Positions 1-7,347 of a stretch of DNA of 64,000 bases are shown piece by piece. The notes beneath the pieces were generated by a model. That model had not been told where the DNA came from. It searched no databases and was given only the letters and a program-made list of their open reading frames with translations. Source of the DNA: JAXLZZ01 sp046350675 (lineage in GTDB: Bacteria; Patescibacteriota; Saccharimonadia; Saccharimonadales; UBA4665); the NCBI GenBank assembly GCA_046350675.1, contig JAXLZZ010000005.1, forward strand, positions 1 through 64,000. The letters are read 5' to 3'. Position numbers and translations under genes: made by a program. Every line of letters begins with the position of its first letter. Positions within the stretch are counted from its first letter, which is position 1.

Positions 1-1
1 A

Positions 2-880
2 GTGGGCTATCACAAATCAGCAGCCAAACTGGACATCAATGACACGGTACTTATCGACAGGATTAGCGAATCAATTGGCTTGGCTTTGGATAACAAGCTG
101 CTATTTGAAGAGAACCAATCAGTCTTGCGTCAGCTGCGCGATTCCAATAACAGGCTACGTGAGCTCGATGAAGCCAAGGACGACTTTATCAGTATGGCTT
201 CGCACCAATTGCGCACACCGCTCACTAGCATCAAGGGTTATATCAGCATGATCAAAGAAGGTGATGCGGGCAAAGTCACACCGCAGCAAAAACAGATGCT
301 AGAACAAGCCTTCTTTAGCTCTCAGCGCATGGTGTACCTCATTGCAGATCTCTTGAACGTCTCGCGCATCCGCACCGGTAAATTTATTATCGAAACCGCC
401 CCAGCCAACTTGACTAAAATCGTCGGTGAAGAAATCGAGCAACTGTCAGAGATCGCTAAATCACGTGGACTCAAACTGGTGTATCAAAAGCCCAAAACTA
501 AGGTCCCCGATCTACTGCTGGACGAAACAAAAACTCGTCAAATCATCATGAACTTCATCGACAACGCGATCTATTACACGCCCACTGGCGGCACCATTAC
601 AATTAAGTTGATCAATAATCCCTCTACAGTTGAACTCAGAGTGGTCGACACCGGTATGGGTGTGCCGCGCAGCGAACGCGCCCATTTGTTTAGCAAGTTT
701 TATCGTGCTAGTAATGCGCGAACAGCAAGACCCGATGGTACCGGTCTTGGGCTGTTTATGGCCAAAAAAGTAGTTGTAGCTCAACAGGGATCAATTATTT
801 TTGAGTCCAAAGAAGGCAAGGGCAGCACCTTTGGCTTTATCTTTAGTAAGCACAAACTAGCCGTTCCAAAGAAGAAGTAA
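2..880 (+). CDS. Sensor histidine kinase, C-terminal part (truncated by window edge)
   Basis: This is the transmitter half of a two-component histidine kinase. It autophosphorylates a histidine and passes the phosphate to a response regulator that is not in this window. The H-box SHQLRTP lies about 67 residues in, preceded by a short coiled-coil linker that looks like the end of a GAF or similar sensor domain. The HATPase_c domain follows, with N-box NFIDNAIYYTP (about 183), G1 DTGMGVP (about 217) and G2 GTGLGLFMAKK (about 246). The reading frame is open to the first base, so the GTG at position 2 is probably internal and the sensory N-terminus lies upstream. The 3' end is intact, with a basic tail KKK. 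No response regulator follows; the next gene is a surface protein with its own promoter. Confidence 0.9.
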   Translation: MGYHKSAAKLDINDTVLIDRISESIGLALDNKLLFEENQSVLRQLRDSNNRLRELDEAKDDFISMASHQLRTPLTSIKGYISMIKEGDAGKVTPQQKQMLEQAFFSSQRMVYLIADLLNVSRIRTGKFIIETAPANLTKIVGEEIEQLSEIAKSRGLKLVYQKPKTKVPDLLLDETKTRQIIMNFIDNAIYYTPTGGTITIKLINNPSTVELRVVDTGMGVPRSERAHLFSKFYRASNARTARPDGTGLGLFMAKKVVVAQQGSIIFESKEGKGSTFGFIFSKHKLAVPKKK

Positions 881-943
881 TTACAATTTGTAGGTATAAA
901 CAGGCATCATCCCTGTAATGCTTAGTATAGTAAAAAAAGATAC

Positions 944-972
944 TTGACTCACAAGCTAATTTATGCAATAAT
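944..972 (+). promoter_or_regulatory. Sigma70-type promoter for the surface protein gene
   Basis: TTGACT (944-949) and AATAAT (967-972) are separated by 17 nt. A perfect 7-bp hairpin CCATTCG/CGAATGG (979-999) lies in the short leader just before the ribosome binding site, and could protect the mRNA end or modulate initiation. Confidence 0.55.
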
Positions 973-1030
973 GTAAGTCCATTCGCCAAAAACGAATGGT
1001 TGAGAGCTAATGTGTAAACGAGGTGAGGAT

Positions 1031-2875
1031 ATGAAACTACTATCAAAGATTGCGACGTTGTCGAACAAGACACTAGTGTTAAGTTCGGTTACTGCTGCGT
1101 TGGTTGTTGGTGTATTAGGCTTTGCCTTTAGCTCCAGCCAAGCGCAGAATATTAGTATTGGTGGGCCAAGTGATTGTGACAGCAATGCAGTTATGTATTG
1201 TGGAGCACACACAGTTAATAGCGTTATCAGCAAGTACCGTGAAAGCGGTAGTGTGAAGAATATTTACGCACACTTTGGTATCAGTTCGGCTGATATTGAA
1301 GCTATGAATAATCCAGGCACCAAGGTTGTAGCCGGTACCGTTACCAAATCTGGTAATGTACTTGGTCCAAATGGTGGTTTACTGGCAACTAATGCAAAAA
1401 CCGCTGGCCGTGACTATATGCCTAACAGCAATAAAGTCACACGTAATGGCACAACGTTCTATACTCGTCACCCTAGCGCCTCTTTTGCAAGCAATTCACT
1501 CCAAGCTTTCATCGTTCTCGACCAAAATGGTAACTTTAAGTTTGCTATCCTAGCAGCTTGTGGTAACCCTGTTACTGCAACCCCACAACAGCCTAAGAAG
1601 CCTGGGTATACGTTACAGAAGGAAGTTAAGGTTAAGGGCACTGAGAACTTTAAGAAGAACGTAACTGTTAAGTCTGGCACGCATGTGATTTACCGAATTA
1701 CTGTTAAGAGTGTTGGTCAGGCACCTGTTCAGAACATGAATATCCGCGACAACCTACCTGCGCATGTTCAATATGTAAACGGCACGCTGAAGCGTGACGG
1801 CCAGGTGTTGACCGGCCAAGCTGATCGATTCTTTAGCAATGGTTTGCCTATCACTAATATTGCACCTAATGATAGTCGTGTATTTACCTTCGAAGCTATC
1901 GTTGGTCCGAACGACAAACCTGCAACCTGTAAGGACGAGCGACTTAACAACGTTGCCAAGGTAGCTGTTCCTGAACTGCCAAACAAGGACGATAACGCTG
2001 TTGTGAACAAGAACTGTAAGCCAGTTCCGCCTAAGAAACCTACCTTTGCTTGCGTAAATCTACAGGCCATCGGCAACAACCGTCTTACCTATACCTTCAA
2101 AGCGAAAGCTAGTGCTGCCAACGGCGCGAAGATCAATGCCTACCGATTCAACTTTGGCGACGGCAAGATCGTAACAGTAAATAGCAAGACGTTGACTGCT
2201 ACTACTAAGCACACCTACGCAAACCTTGATACGGCTAAGACCTATAACGCTCGTGTAACCGTAATCGCTACCGTAAATGGTAATAAGGTAGAGCACACCG
2301 CACCTGCATGTACTGCTACCGTTAAGGTCGCGCCTAAGCCACCACAACCGCCTAAGCAATCGGCTGAATGTAAGTCACTCACCCTTAAAGTTACGAGCAA
2401 GCGAACCATTACAGCTACTACGACCGTGGATATGAAGAATGGTGCCAAGCTTGTGAGCATTAACTACAACTTTGATGATGGCCAGACGCTGCTGGTAAAC
2501 AACTTAAATCCGGTTACGCATACCTATGCCGAAGACGGTGACTATGTTGTGACTGCTAACGTAACCTTCAATGTCGATGGCAAGAACGTTAACTCAGAAT
2601 GTCAGGCTCCAATCAGCTTCATTCCAAATACTCCTCCACCAACTTGTGAAGAAGAGTACGGTCCAGAAGCATGTGAAGAAACACCTACCTGTGAAGAGTT
2701 GGCAGCCCAAGACAAGAGCATTGTCTGTGAGGAAGTTGTTTCCACTACGAGTGAAGAAGTACCTACTGAGTTGGCTAACACTGGCCCAGGCAGCGTAGCT
2801 GCAGTATTCGGCGCTGTATCCGTACTCGGTGCAGTCGGCTACCGAACACTGCTTCGCCGACGCTTGAACCAGTAA
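1031..2875 (+). CDS. Exported surface protein with DUF11-like and PKD-like domains and LANTG C-terminal signal
   Basis: A 614-residue secreted protein. The N-terminus is a signal peptide (basic start, hydrophobic stretch, AQA-type cleavage near residue 39). A unique region follows, then a DUF11-like beta domain (about 190-310, with NMNIRDNLPAHVQYVNG) and two PKD-like domains marked by NFGDG and NFDDG. A Glu/Cys-rich stalk precedes the C-terminal LANTGPGS, a hydrophobic helix and RRR. That end has the layout of a sortase signal of the LAxTG kind, so covalent wall attachment is inferred. The start is at 1031 and not the upstream ATG at 1010, because GAGGTGAGG sits just before 1031 and the residues after it make a good signal peptide. 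It probably acts in adhesion or surface-layer structure; the ligand is unknown. Confidence 0.85.
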   Translation: MKLLSKIATLSNKTLVLSSVTAALVVGVLGFAFSSSQAQNISIGGPSDCDSNAVMYCGAHTVNSVISKYRESGSVKNIYAHFGISSADIEAMNNPGTKVVAGTVTKSGNVLGPNGGLLATNAKTAGRDYMPNSNKVTRNGTTFYTRHPSASFASNSLQAFIVLDQNGNFKFAILAACGNPVTATPQQPKKPGYTLQKEVKVKGTENFKKNVTVKSGTHVIYRITVKSVGQAPVQNMNIRDNLPAHVQYVNGTLKRDGQVLTGQADRFFSNGLPITNIAPNDSRVFTFEAIVGPNDKPATCKDERLNNVAKVAVPELPNKDDNAVVNKNCKPVPPKKPTFACVNLQAIGNNRLTYTFKAKASAANGAKINAYRFNFGDGKIVTVNSKTLTATTKHTYANLDTAKTYNARVTVIATVNGNKVEHTAPACTATVKVAPKPPQPPKQSAECKSLTLKVTSKRTITATTTVDMKNGAKLVSINYNFDDGQTLLVNNLNPVTHTYAEDGDYVVTANVTFNVDGKNVNSECQAPISFIPNTPPPTCEEEYGPEACEETPTCEELAAQDKSIVCEEVVSTTSEEVPTELANTGPGSVAAVFGAVSVLGAVGYRTLLRRRLNQ

Positions 2876-2900
2876 GTACCGGTTTGACTGACCGCTCACA

Positions 2901-2930
2901 AAGAGCCAGCTTGAAAAGGCTGGCTCTTTT
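2901..2930 (+). terminator. Rho-independent terminator
   Basis: A 10-bp stem AAGAGCCAGC/GCTGGCTCTT with an 8-nt loop, ending in a T-run, 25 bp after the stop codon of the LANTG surface protein. Confidence 0.9.
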
Positions 2931-2972
2931 GCTATACAGGGACATATCGCTTATGGTTACTATTCCATAAAA

Positions 2973-3001
2973 TTGACAAAATTAAATCCTTGTTGTATAT
3001 T
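2973..3001 (+). promoter_or_regulatory. Sigma70-type promoter for the collagen-like gene pair
   Basis: Perfect TTGACA (2973-2978), a 17-nt spacer, then TATATT (2996-3001). It would give a leader of about 77 nt before the strong ribosome binding site AGGAGGTG at 3073-3080. Confidence 0.7.
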
Positions 3002-3084
3002 GCCATATAGAAACACTTTTGAACCACTGTCAAATGTGTGAGGGACAAGGAGCAAGTAGCAATCTAATTTATAGGAGGTGTAGC

Positions 3085-4404
3085 ATGCCCGAAGGACACC
3101 CAGGATTATCAACAATGGAACAGCCCTCTGCTGTTCTGGAACAACAGGAAGATCAACGCAATCTTCGCCAACAGTTCTTAAGCAGTCGTGTTGGACAAGC
3201 AGTAACGGGGACAGTTATCGCTCTAGGTATAGGCGGTGGATTGACTGCCTCAGCAAAAGCTGAGGACGGTCCTATTGGCCCGCTCCAACCATTTGATGGC
3301 CCGAGCATCGAAAAAGCTTCATATGCAACTGTTCAACCATACGGTGAGTCTACATTAGAGCATGCTTCCGCAAATCAAACCCAGATTACTGACAGCAATT
3401 CAAAAACTACTATCCATGTTGGTAAAGCTAAGATGTCGGACAAAGCATTTAGCAAAGTTACAATTATGACAAATCACAGAACTGTATCTCGCGCAGATGT
3501 GAGAGAAGCACGAGAAGACGGAAAATGCCGTTGGTTTAACGGCAAAAAAGTCGATATTTACACCGATGGTCACTTTGAAGGCGGGGTTGCCCAAGGCCGC
3601 GATACGCGCAAATCACTATTTTGTAGAGACGGGTTGGGATGGTATCGCGCGGCATGTGGAAATCGTGCTTACATTGAACGTCCAGCACCACGGCCCGTAG
3701 AAGCGGTTATTTGGGCAGGTAAACGACTCAATATTAAGGTGGTAACTAAGGCTTCTGCAACTGCGAAGGCCACTTGTGAAACAGATAATACGTCTGCTGA
3801 AGCATACGGACGCGGGTCAGGCTTTGCATCAACTAATCTACGATTCCGTAGTGGCAACCGTATCAGCGCTAAAGGTAAGACGGTGAGAATTGCGAATCGA
3901 TCTAGGTTAAGCGCCGTAGCTATGGCAAAAAGTAATGCTTCCGCCAACGCATGGGCCCGCTGTGAAGAAAATGAAAATCCCGTTGGTCCAACCGGCCCAA
4001 CGGGACCAACCGGTCCCACAGGCCCAACCGGGCCTACTGGACCAACCGGCCCAACGGGACCAACCAATCCAAATACACCACCAAGTGTTGACTTAGAGGG
4101 CCACGTGCACTCAGTAGTTGAAGATGAGGTCTTACTAAAATGCTATGTAGATGATCCTGATGGTCTTCAAGATATTAAGCACGTCTCAATGACAGAATCT
4201 GGAACGGGTAGCTTTATTTCGCCTATCGAAGAAATACAACCAGGCGTATGGGCTAAAGAATTTGCCGCAGGACCTGTGCCCGGGGAAGCAGTTGTGACAT
4301 GCACCGCAACGGATATGGCTGGCCAACAAGCAAGTGACACTGAGCACTGGCCAATTGAAAGATTTACGACGCCGTTAAGAGCTTCAGAAGGGAGCACAAA
4401 ATGA
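3085..4404 (+). CDS. Exported protein with collagen-like Gly-Pro-Thr tract
   Basis: A 439-residue secreted protein of unknown family. It has a long n-region (about 40 residues), then a hydrophobic stretch ending ASAKA, which suits an extended signal peptide. The central region contains an Ala/Ser/Lys-rich part with many short basic segments. Nine consecutive Gly-Pro-Thr triplets (coding 3985-4065) link it to a C-terminal Ig/cadherin-like beta domain (DPDGLQDIKHVSM, VTCTATDMAG). The start at 3085 is set by AGGAGGTG at 3073-3080; an in-frame ATG at 3019 has no such site. The stop overlaps the next start (ATGA at 4401), so the two are translationally coupled. No membrane anchor is visible at its own C-terminus, so it may be held by its partner. 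Probably a stalked adhesin. Confidence 0.8.
   Translation: MPEGHPGLSTMEQPSAVLEQQEDQRNLRQQFLSSRVGQAVTGTVIALGIGGGLTASAKAEDGPIGPLQPFDGPSIEKASYATVQPYGESTLEHASANQTQITDSNSKTTIHVGKAKMSDKAFSKVTIMTNHRTVSRADVREAREDGKCRWFNGKKVDIYTDGHFEGGVAQGRDTRKSLFCRDGLGWYRAACGNRAYIERPAPRPVEAVIWAGKRLNIKVVTKASATAKATCETDNTSAEAYGRGSGFASTNLRFRSGNRISAKGKTVRIANRSRLSAVAMAKSNASANAWARCEENENPVGPTGPTGPTGPTGPTGPTGPTGPTGPTNPNTPPSVDLEGHVHSVVEDEVLLKCYVDDPDGLQDIKHVSMTESGTGSFISPIEEIQPGVWAKEFAAGPVPGEAVVTCTATDMAGQQASDTEHWPIERFTTPLRASEGSTK
3985..4065 (+). repeat. Collagen-like (GPT)9 coding repeat
   Basis: Nine Gly-Pro-Thr codon triplets in a row. The wobble bases vary between copies (GGT/GGC/GGA/GGG, CCA/CCC/CCT, ACC/ACG/ACA/ACT). The protein repeat is therefore conserved while the DNA repeat has diverged, which suggests selection on the peptide. 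Confidence 0.9.
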
Positions 4405-5222
4405 AATTGGTAAAGCCTCACAACCTCTTGGTTATGATTGTCGCTGTGGCAGCTGCAGCTATGACTTTCTCTGGGACTGTTAACGCCATCGGCGAGGGTC
4501 AGATAGCCGGAGGTAACATCTATACTGTACGTAATGTAACCAAGGGTGGTGATTACGCAAATTCAATCAGTGCAGATAAGTGTGACACGGTAAAATACAG
4601 CATCCGTTTGCATAATCCAGGCCCAGGTGTGGTCAGCAATGTAAATGTTAGGGTTAATCTGCCAACAGGTGCTTCTACAAGCAACACCTCTACAGCAACT
4701 ATCACGAGCCAGAATGCAGAACCCGCTACTGTTAGCGATACTGCAACAGTAAATATTACGAGCTCACAAAAGATTGAGTATATTTCTGGCAGTGCGCAGC
4801 TGCTAGATGCCAATGGCAACCTGGTACAAGGGCTATCGGATCAGCTTGTTAATGGTTCTGGTGTAAACATTGGCGAAGTAAAGGTCTCTTTAGAGCAAAT
4901 CCGATTTGTACAATTCCAAGCAAAGATCGATTGCGGAGAAACACCTCCACCATGTACAGATAATCCAGCGACACCTGGTGATGAGTGTAATCCTTGTAAG
5001 GATAATCCAAATACCTCAAAGGATGAGTGTAATCCGGTAACTCCAAGCGGTTCTTCATCTACTCCTAGCTCAAGTGAAGATTACCCAACCGGGTCAGAGG
5101 GTGTAGACGAGCTTTCTAACACCGGTGCAGGTAGCGTGGCTGGGATAGTTACTGCCGCAATAATCGCAGGGATTATTGCCTTCCGTGTGTATCTTGGTCG
5201 CCGGTTTGCTGCAAACCAGTAA
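4401..5222 (+). CDS. Exported DUF11-like surface protein with LSNTG C-terminal signal
   Basis: A 273-residue secreted protein. It has a signal peptide (residues 1-30, ending VNA), then a DUF11-like beta domain with the typical SIRLHNPGPGVVSNVNVRV and a second half ending near residue 175. A Cys/Pro-rich linker with paired DECNP motifs and a Ser/Pro stalk lead to LSNTGAGS, a transmembrane helix and GRRF. The C-terminus again resembles a sortase substrate. Its start overlaps the stop of the collagen-like gene, so the two are made together. A likely role is wall anchoring of the pair; this is inference from the layout. Confidence 0.8.
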   Translation: MKLVKPHNLLVMIVAVAAAAMTFSGTVNAIGEGQIAGGNIYTVRNVTKGGDYANSISADKCDTVKYSIRLHNPGPGVVSNVNVRVNLPTGASTSNTSTATITSQNAEPATVSDTATVNITSSQKIEYISGSAQLLDANGNLVQGLSDQLVNGSGVNIGEVKVSLEQIRFVQFQAKIDCGETPPPCTDNPATPGDECNPCKDNPNTSKDECNPVTPSGSSSTPSSSEDYPTGSEGVDELSNTGAGSVAGIVTAAIIAGIIAFRVYLGRRFAANQ

Positions 5223-5865
5223 ACCTGTGGATAAGCACTAGCGCAAAACATAATTTTGTGCTAACGTAAAAGTAAGTTTGAGACTGAGCATTGACTGACC
5301 GCTCTAGACTAGAATTCAACACAAAAACTCCTTCCGTAGCGAAACTTGTAATTGCTGTGCGAAAAAGTTGTAGCACGAGGAAGCATACCTGTAGGTATGG
5401 TGACGAGCGATACGGCTTTTGCAGCCAGTAAGTACAGGTTGTAGCAGGAACGAGATTTTGGGCTGAGTTCTCTAATAAAAAAGAATTGTGAAATCCTCCA
5501 ATATTGGCTTGGGGGATTTTCATTTCGCCTCTGTTATGGTATGATAATTCGGTTGCAATTGTTGCAAGGTACTTTTCAATTAGGATGTGCCGCGTTTAGC
5601 GGCATCAATCCTTTTGAAGGGTGTGATGGCCGACAAATGGCCTCATATGGTTCCTTCGGACCATATCAGACCTTGCGTTCGGTAGACATCCCCAAGCAAA
5701 CTTGTGTGCTGTCTGCAGTGGAGCATAGTTTCACTAATGACGCTTCGCTCATCCCAACATCACATGCCACCGGCATGTTCTGGGCCTCATACCGCTGCGC
5801 GGTATCAGACCCTTCGCTCGGTAAACTGCTCGATGCAAGCATCTGCGCTGCTTATCCTCACTCAG
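5223..5865. other. Non-coding tract rich in short inverted repeats, upstream of tRNA-Glu
   Basis: About 640 bp without a credible gene; open frames here run into the tRNA or have no recognisable start. It holds a 10-bp hairpin after the LSNTG gene (TAGCGCAAAA/TTTTGTGCTA, 5239-5263), CATACCtgtaGGTATG near 5388-5403, the terminator at 5491, and a run of mini-palindromes from 5588 to about 5845. These include ACATGCC-acc-GGCATGT at 5762-5778, ATACCGC-tgc-GCGGTAT at 5789-5805 and GATGCaaGCATC at 5832-5843. Confidence 0.7.
5491..5523 (+). terminator. Probable rho-independent terminator
   Basis: An 11-bp imperfect stem AAATCCTCCAA/TTGGGGGATTT with a 7-nt loop, followed by a short T-rich tail. It may end transcription from the surface-protein pair or from an unannotated RNA in the preceding tract. 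Confidence 0.6.
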
Positions 5866-5940
5866 GGCCTCATCGTCTAACGGTTAGGACACCAGGTTTT
5901 CATCCTGGCAATAGGGGTTCGATTCCCCTTGAGGTCACCA
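5866..5940 (+). tRNA. tRNA-Glu (anticodon TTC)
   Basis: A full cloverleaf of 75 nt with encoded CCA. Acceptor GGCCTCA pairs with TGAGGTC (one G-U). The D arm is present with GGTTA in the loop. The anticodon stem is CCAGG/CCTGG with loop TTTTCAT, placing TTC at positions 34-36. The T arm AGGGG-TTCGATT-CCCCT is canonical. It is flanked by clusters of small palindromes and followed at once by a strong terminator. Confidence 0.97.
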
Positions 5941-5975
5941 ATCTAAAAGCCCCACTTCGCGTGGGGTTTTTAGAT
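5941..5975 (+). terminator. Terminator of tRNA-Glu
   Basis: A long stem in which ATCTAAAAGCCCCAC pairs with GTGGGGTTTTTAGAT around TTCGC. The T-run lies inside the right arm. It directly follows the tRNA CCA. Confidence 0.9.
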
Positions 5976-6108
5976 TGCTAATTTCTCAAAGAGAAATTGA
6001 ATCGAACCCCGTATGGCACCGCCGTGGGTTCGAAGATCAAAGCAGCGCACAGGAGTTTACTCCGAGCACTGCTGCAGAGCGCATTCCGTAGGAATATTCC
6101 CCTTGAGC

Positions 6109-6114
6109 TATAAT
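6109..6114 (+). promoter_or_regulatory. -10 box 6 nt before ATG (leaderless start)
   Basis: TATAAT ends six bases before the ATG at 6121, with no room for a ribosome binding site. This decides the start codon of the methyltransferase. The nearby ATTCC-gta-GGAAT (6083-6095) is another triloop palindrome. Confidence 0.65.
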
Positions 6115-6120
6115 CTAAAG

Positions 6121-6843
6121 ATGCAAACACTCTACAACGAGTTTGGAAAATATTTTGACATTATTGCTTCCGCGAGCTCGGTAGACACCCAAAAAGAAGC
6201 AGAATTTCTAGATGGAATCTTTTCGCAGTACGGCATCGAGTCTGTGCTTGATATTGCCTGTGGTACTGGCCGGCACAGTATTGCCCTGGCTAAGATTGGT
6301 TACGAAGTAGTCGGAATTGATTACGCGGAGGAGCTTTTAAAAGTGGCCCGGAGCAAAGAAAGCTTGCAGAATCTACAATTTATTCGGCAGGATGTATCAA
6401 AGATCAGTCTCGACCAAACAGTTGATGCCGCAATCTGTATGTGGTCAACGTTTGGCGAACTTCCGTACAAGGAAATGTTATCAAAACTTAAAAACGTTAT
6501 TAAACCCGATGGCGTATTCATAATAGACACGACCTACTTCTCTTCCATGCCAACCGGAACAGCGCATAAAAGTTATGTAAATACTACTGACGGCGTTAAG
6601 GTTGTGACTGAGATTGATGAAAGATACGAAGGCATAAAACGAATCCGAGAAGTTACAAACATCGTCGATGGCCAGGAGCTTAAAGACCACAGCGAAATGG
6701 ATGTCTTAACTGAGGCAGATTTTATTGAGCTCTTGAGTCGATATGACTTTGAGCACCAAGTCTCGTACTATGATTATTCACCCGAAATGCGCGAAGAAAC
6801 CAAACGCATTCAACTTGTTTTTCAATATAAGCCCACAGAGTAG
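6121..6843 (+). CDS. Class I SAM-dependent methyltransferase
   Basis: A 240-residue Rossmann-fold methyltransferase. Motif I is VLDIACGTGRHSIALA (about residues 44-60), followed by VVGIDYAEELLKVAR with the acidic residue that binds the SAM ribose. A conserved AAICMWSTFGELPY stretch (motif IV/V region) and FIIDTTYF are also visible. The C-terminal half resembles small-molecule or Ubie/Coq5-like methyltransferases, but the substrate cannot be told. The start at 6121 was chosen because a TATAAT box ends at 6114 and the upstream in-frame codons (from 6013) lie in palindrome-rich DNA. Cytoplasmic, monocistronic. Confidence 0.85.
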   Translation: MQTLYNEFGKYFDIIASASSVDTQKEAEFLDGIFSQYGIESVLDIACGTGRHSIALAKIGYEVVGIDYAEELLKVARSKESLQNLQFIRQDVSKISLDQTVDAAICMWSTFGELPYKEMLSKLKNVIKPDGVFIIDTTYFSSMPTGTAHKSYVNTTDGVKVVTEIDERYEGIKRIREVTNIVDGQELKDHSEMDVLTEADFIELLSRYDFEHQVSYYDYSPEMREETKRIQLVFQYKPTE

Positions 6844-6909
6844 TGTAAATACTACCTTGCACCCACCCCAACTTCGCGGTATTGTCAAATATATAGGCGG
6901 AGGATAACT

Positions 6910-7281
6910 ATGGGGCAGGTAATTAGGCGGACAATAGTGTACATACTCTATTTTCTGATCGTAGTGGTTATCGTGGGCGCGATTGTGATCGCTCTGACTT
7001 CTAATGACAAAACAGAGGCTCCGAGCAAAGATCAGGATACCGAACAGAAAGAAGGCTCGACAAGCGGCGGCGGTCAGTCTACAGCCGGAAACGTACAAGT
7101 AACAAGCCAAGCTGGGTCAACTGCAGCAGCATCAAACCCAAGCGAAACAGCTACAAGTGCGCAGAGCTCGAGTGAAGATCTCGCCAACTCTGGGCCAGGT
7201 GAGACGGTCGCAGTGTTTGTTGTGGGCACGCTCATGGGTTATGCAATATATCGCCGTAAGCTTGTTAAACAAAACTCATAA
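6910..7281 (+). CDS. Small membrane/surface protein with LANSG C-terminal signal
   Basis: A 123-residue protein of no known family. An N-terminal hydrophobic helix (about 9-28) is followed by a Ser/Thr/Gln/Glu-rich low-complexity linker, then LANSGPGE, a second hydrophobic helix and YRRKLVKQ. The tail is a shortened version of the ends of the two larger surface proteins upstream, so it may be processed by the same enzyme. The start follows GGCGGAGG (6896-6903). It stands alone between the methyltransferase and pyruvate kinase. Confidence 0.7.
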   Translation: MGQVIRRTIVYILYFLIVVVIVGAIVIALTSNDKTEAPSKDQDTEQKEGSTSGGGQSTAGNVQVTSQAGSTAAASNPSETATSAQSSSEDLANSGPGETVAVFVVGTLMGYAIYRRKLVKQNS

Positions 7282-7309
7282 TACTCTGTTAAAATCCAAA
7301 TCTTCACGC

Positions 7310-7315
7310 TATACT
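7310..7315 (+). promoter_or_regulatory. Putative -10 box for pyruvate kinase
   Basis: TATACT about 32 nt before the TTG start of pyk. No convincing -35 hexamer was found, so the call is tentative. Confidence 0.4.
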
Positions 7316-7347
7316 TAGATGTAATTAAGAAAACTCCGGGTGGGTAC

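Noticed and set aside
3669..4067. Minus-strand open frame with Val-Gly-Pro repeats
   Set aside because: It is the mirror of the Gly-Pro-Thr tract of the collagen-like gene; the plus strand has a signal peptide, ribosome binding site and gene coupling.
5541..5981. Open frame of 146 codons across the palindrome tract
   Set aside because: It runs through tRNA-Glu and its terminator, has no ribosome binding site, and its composition reflects the small inverted repeats.
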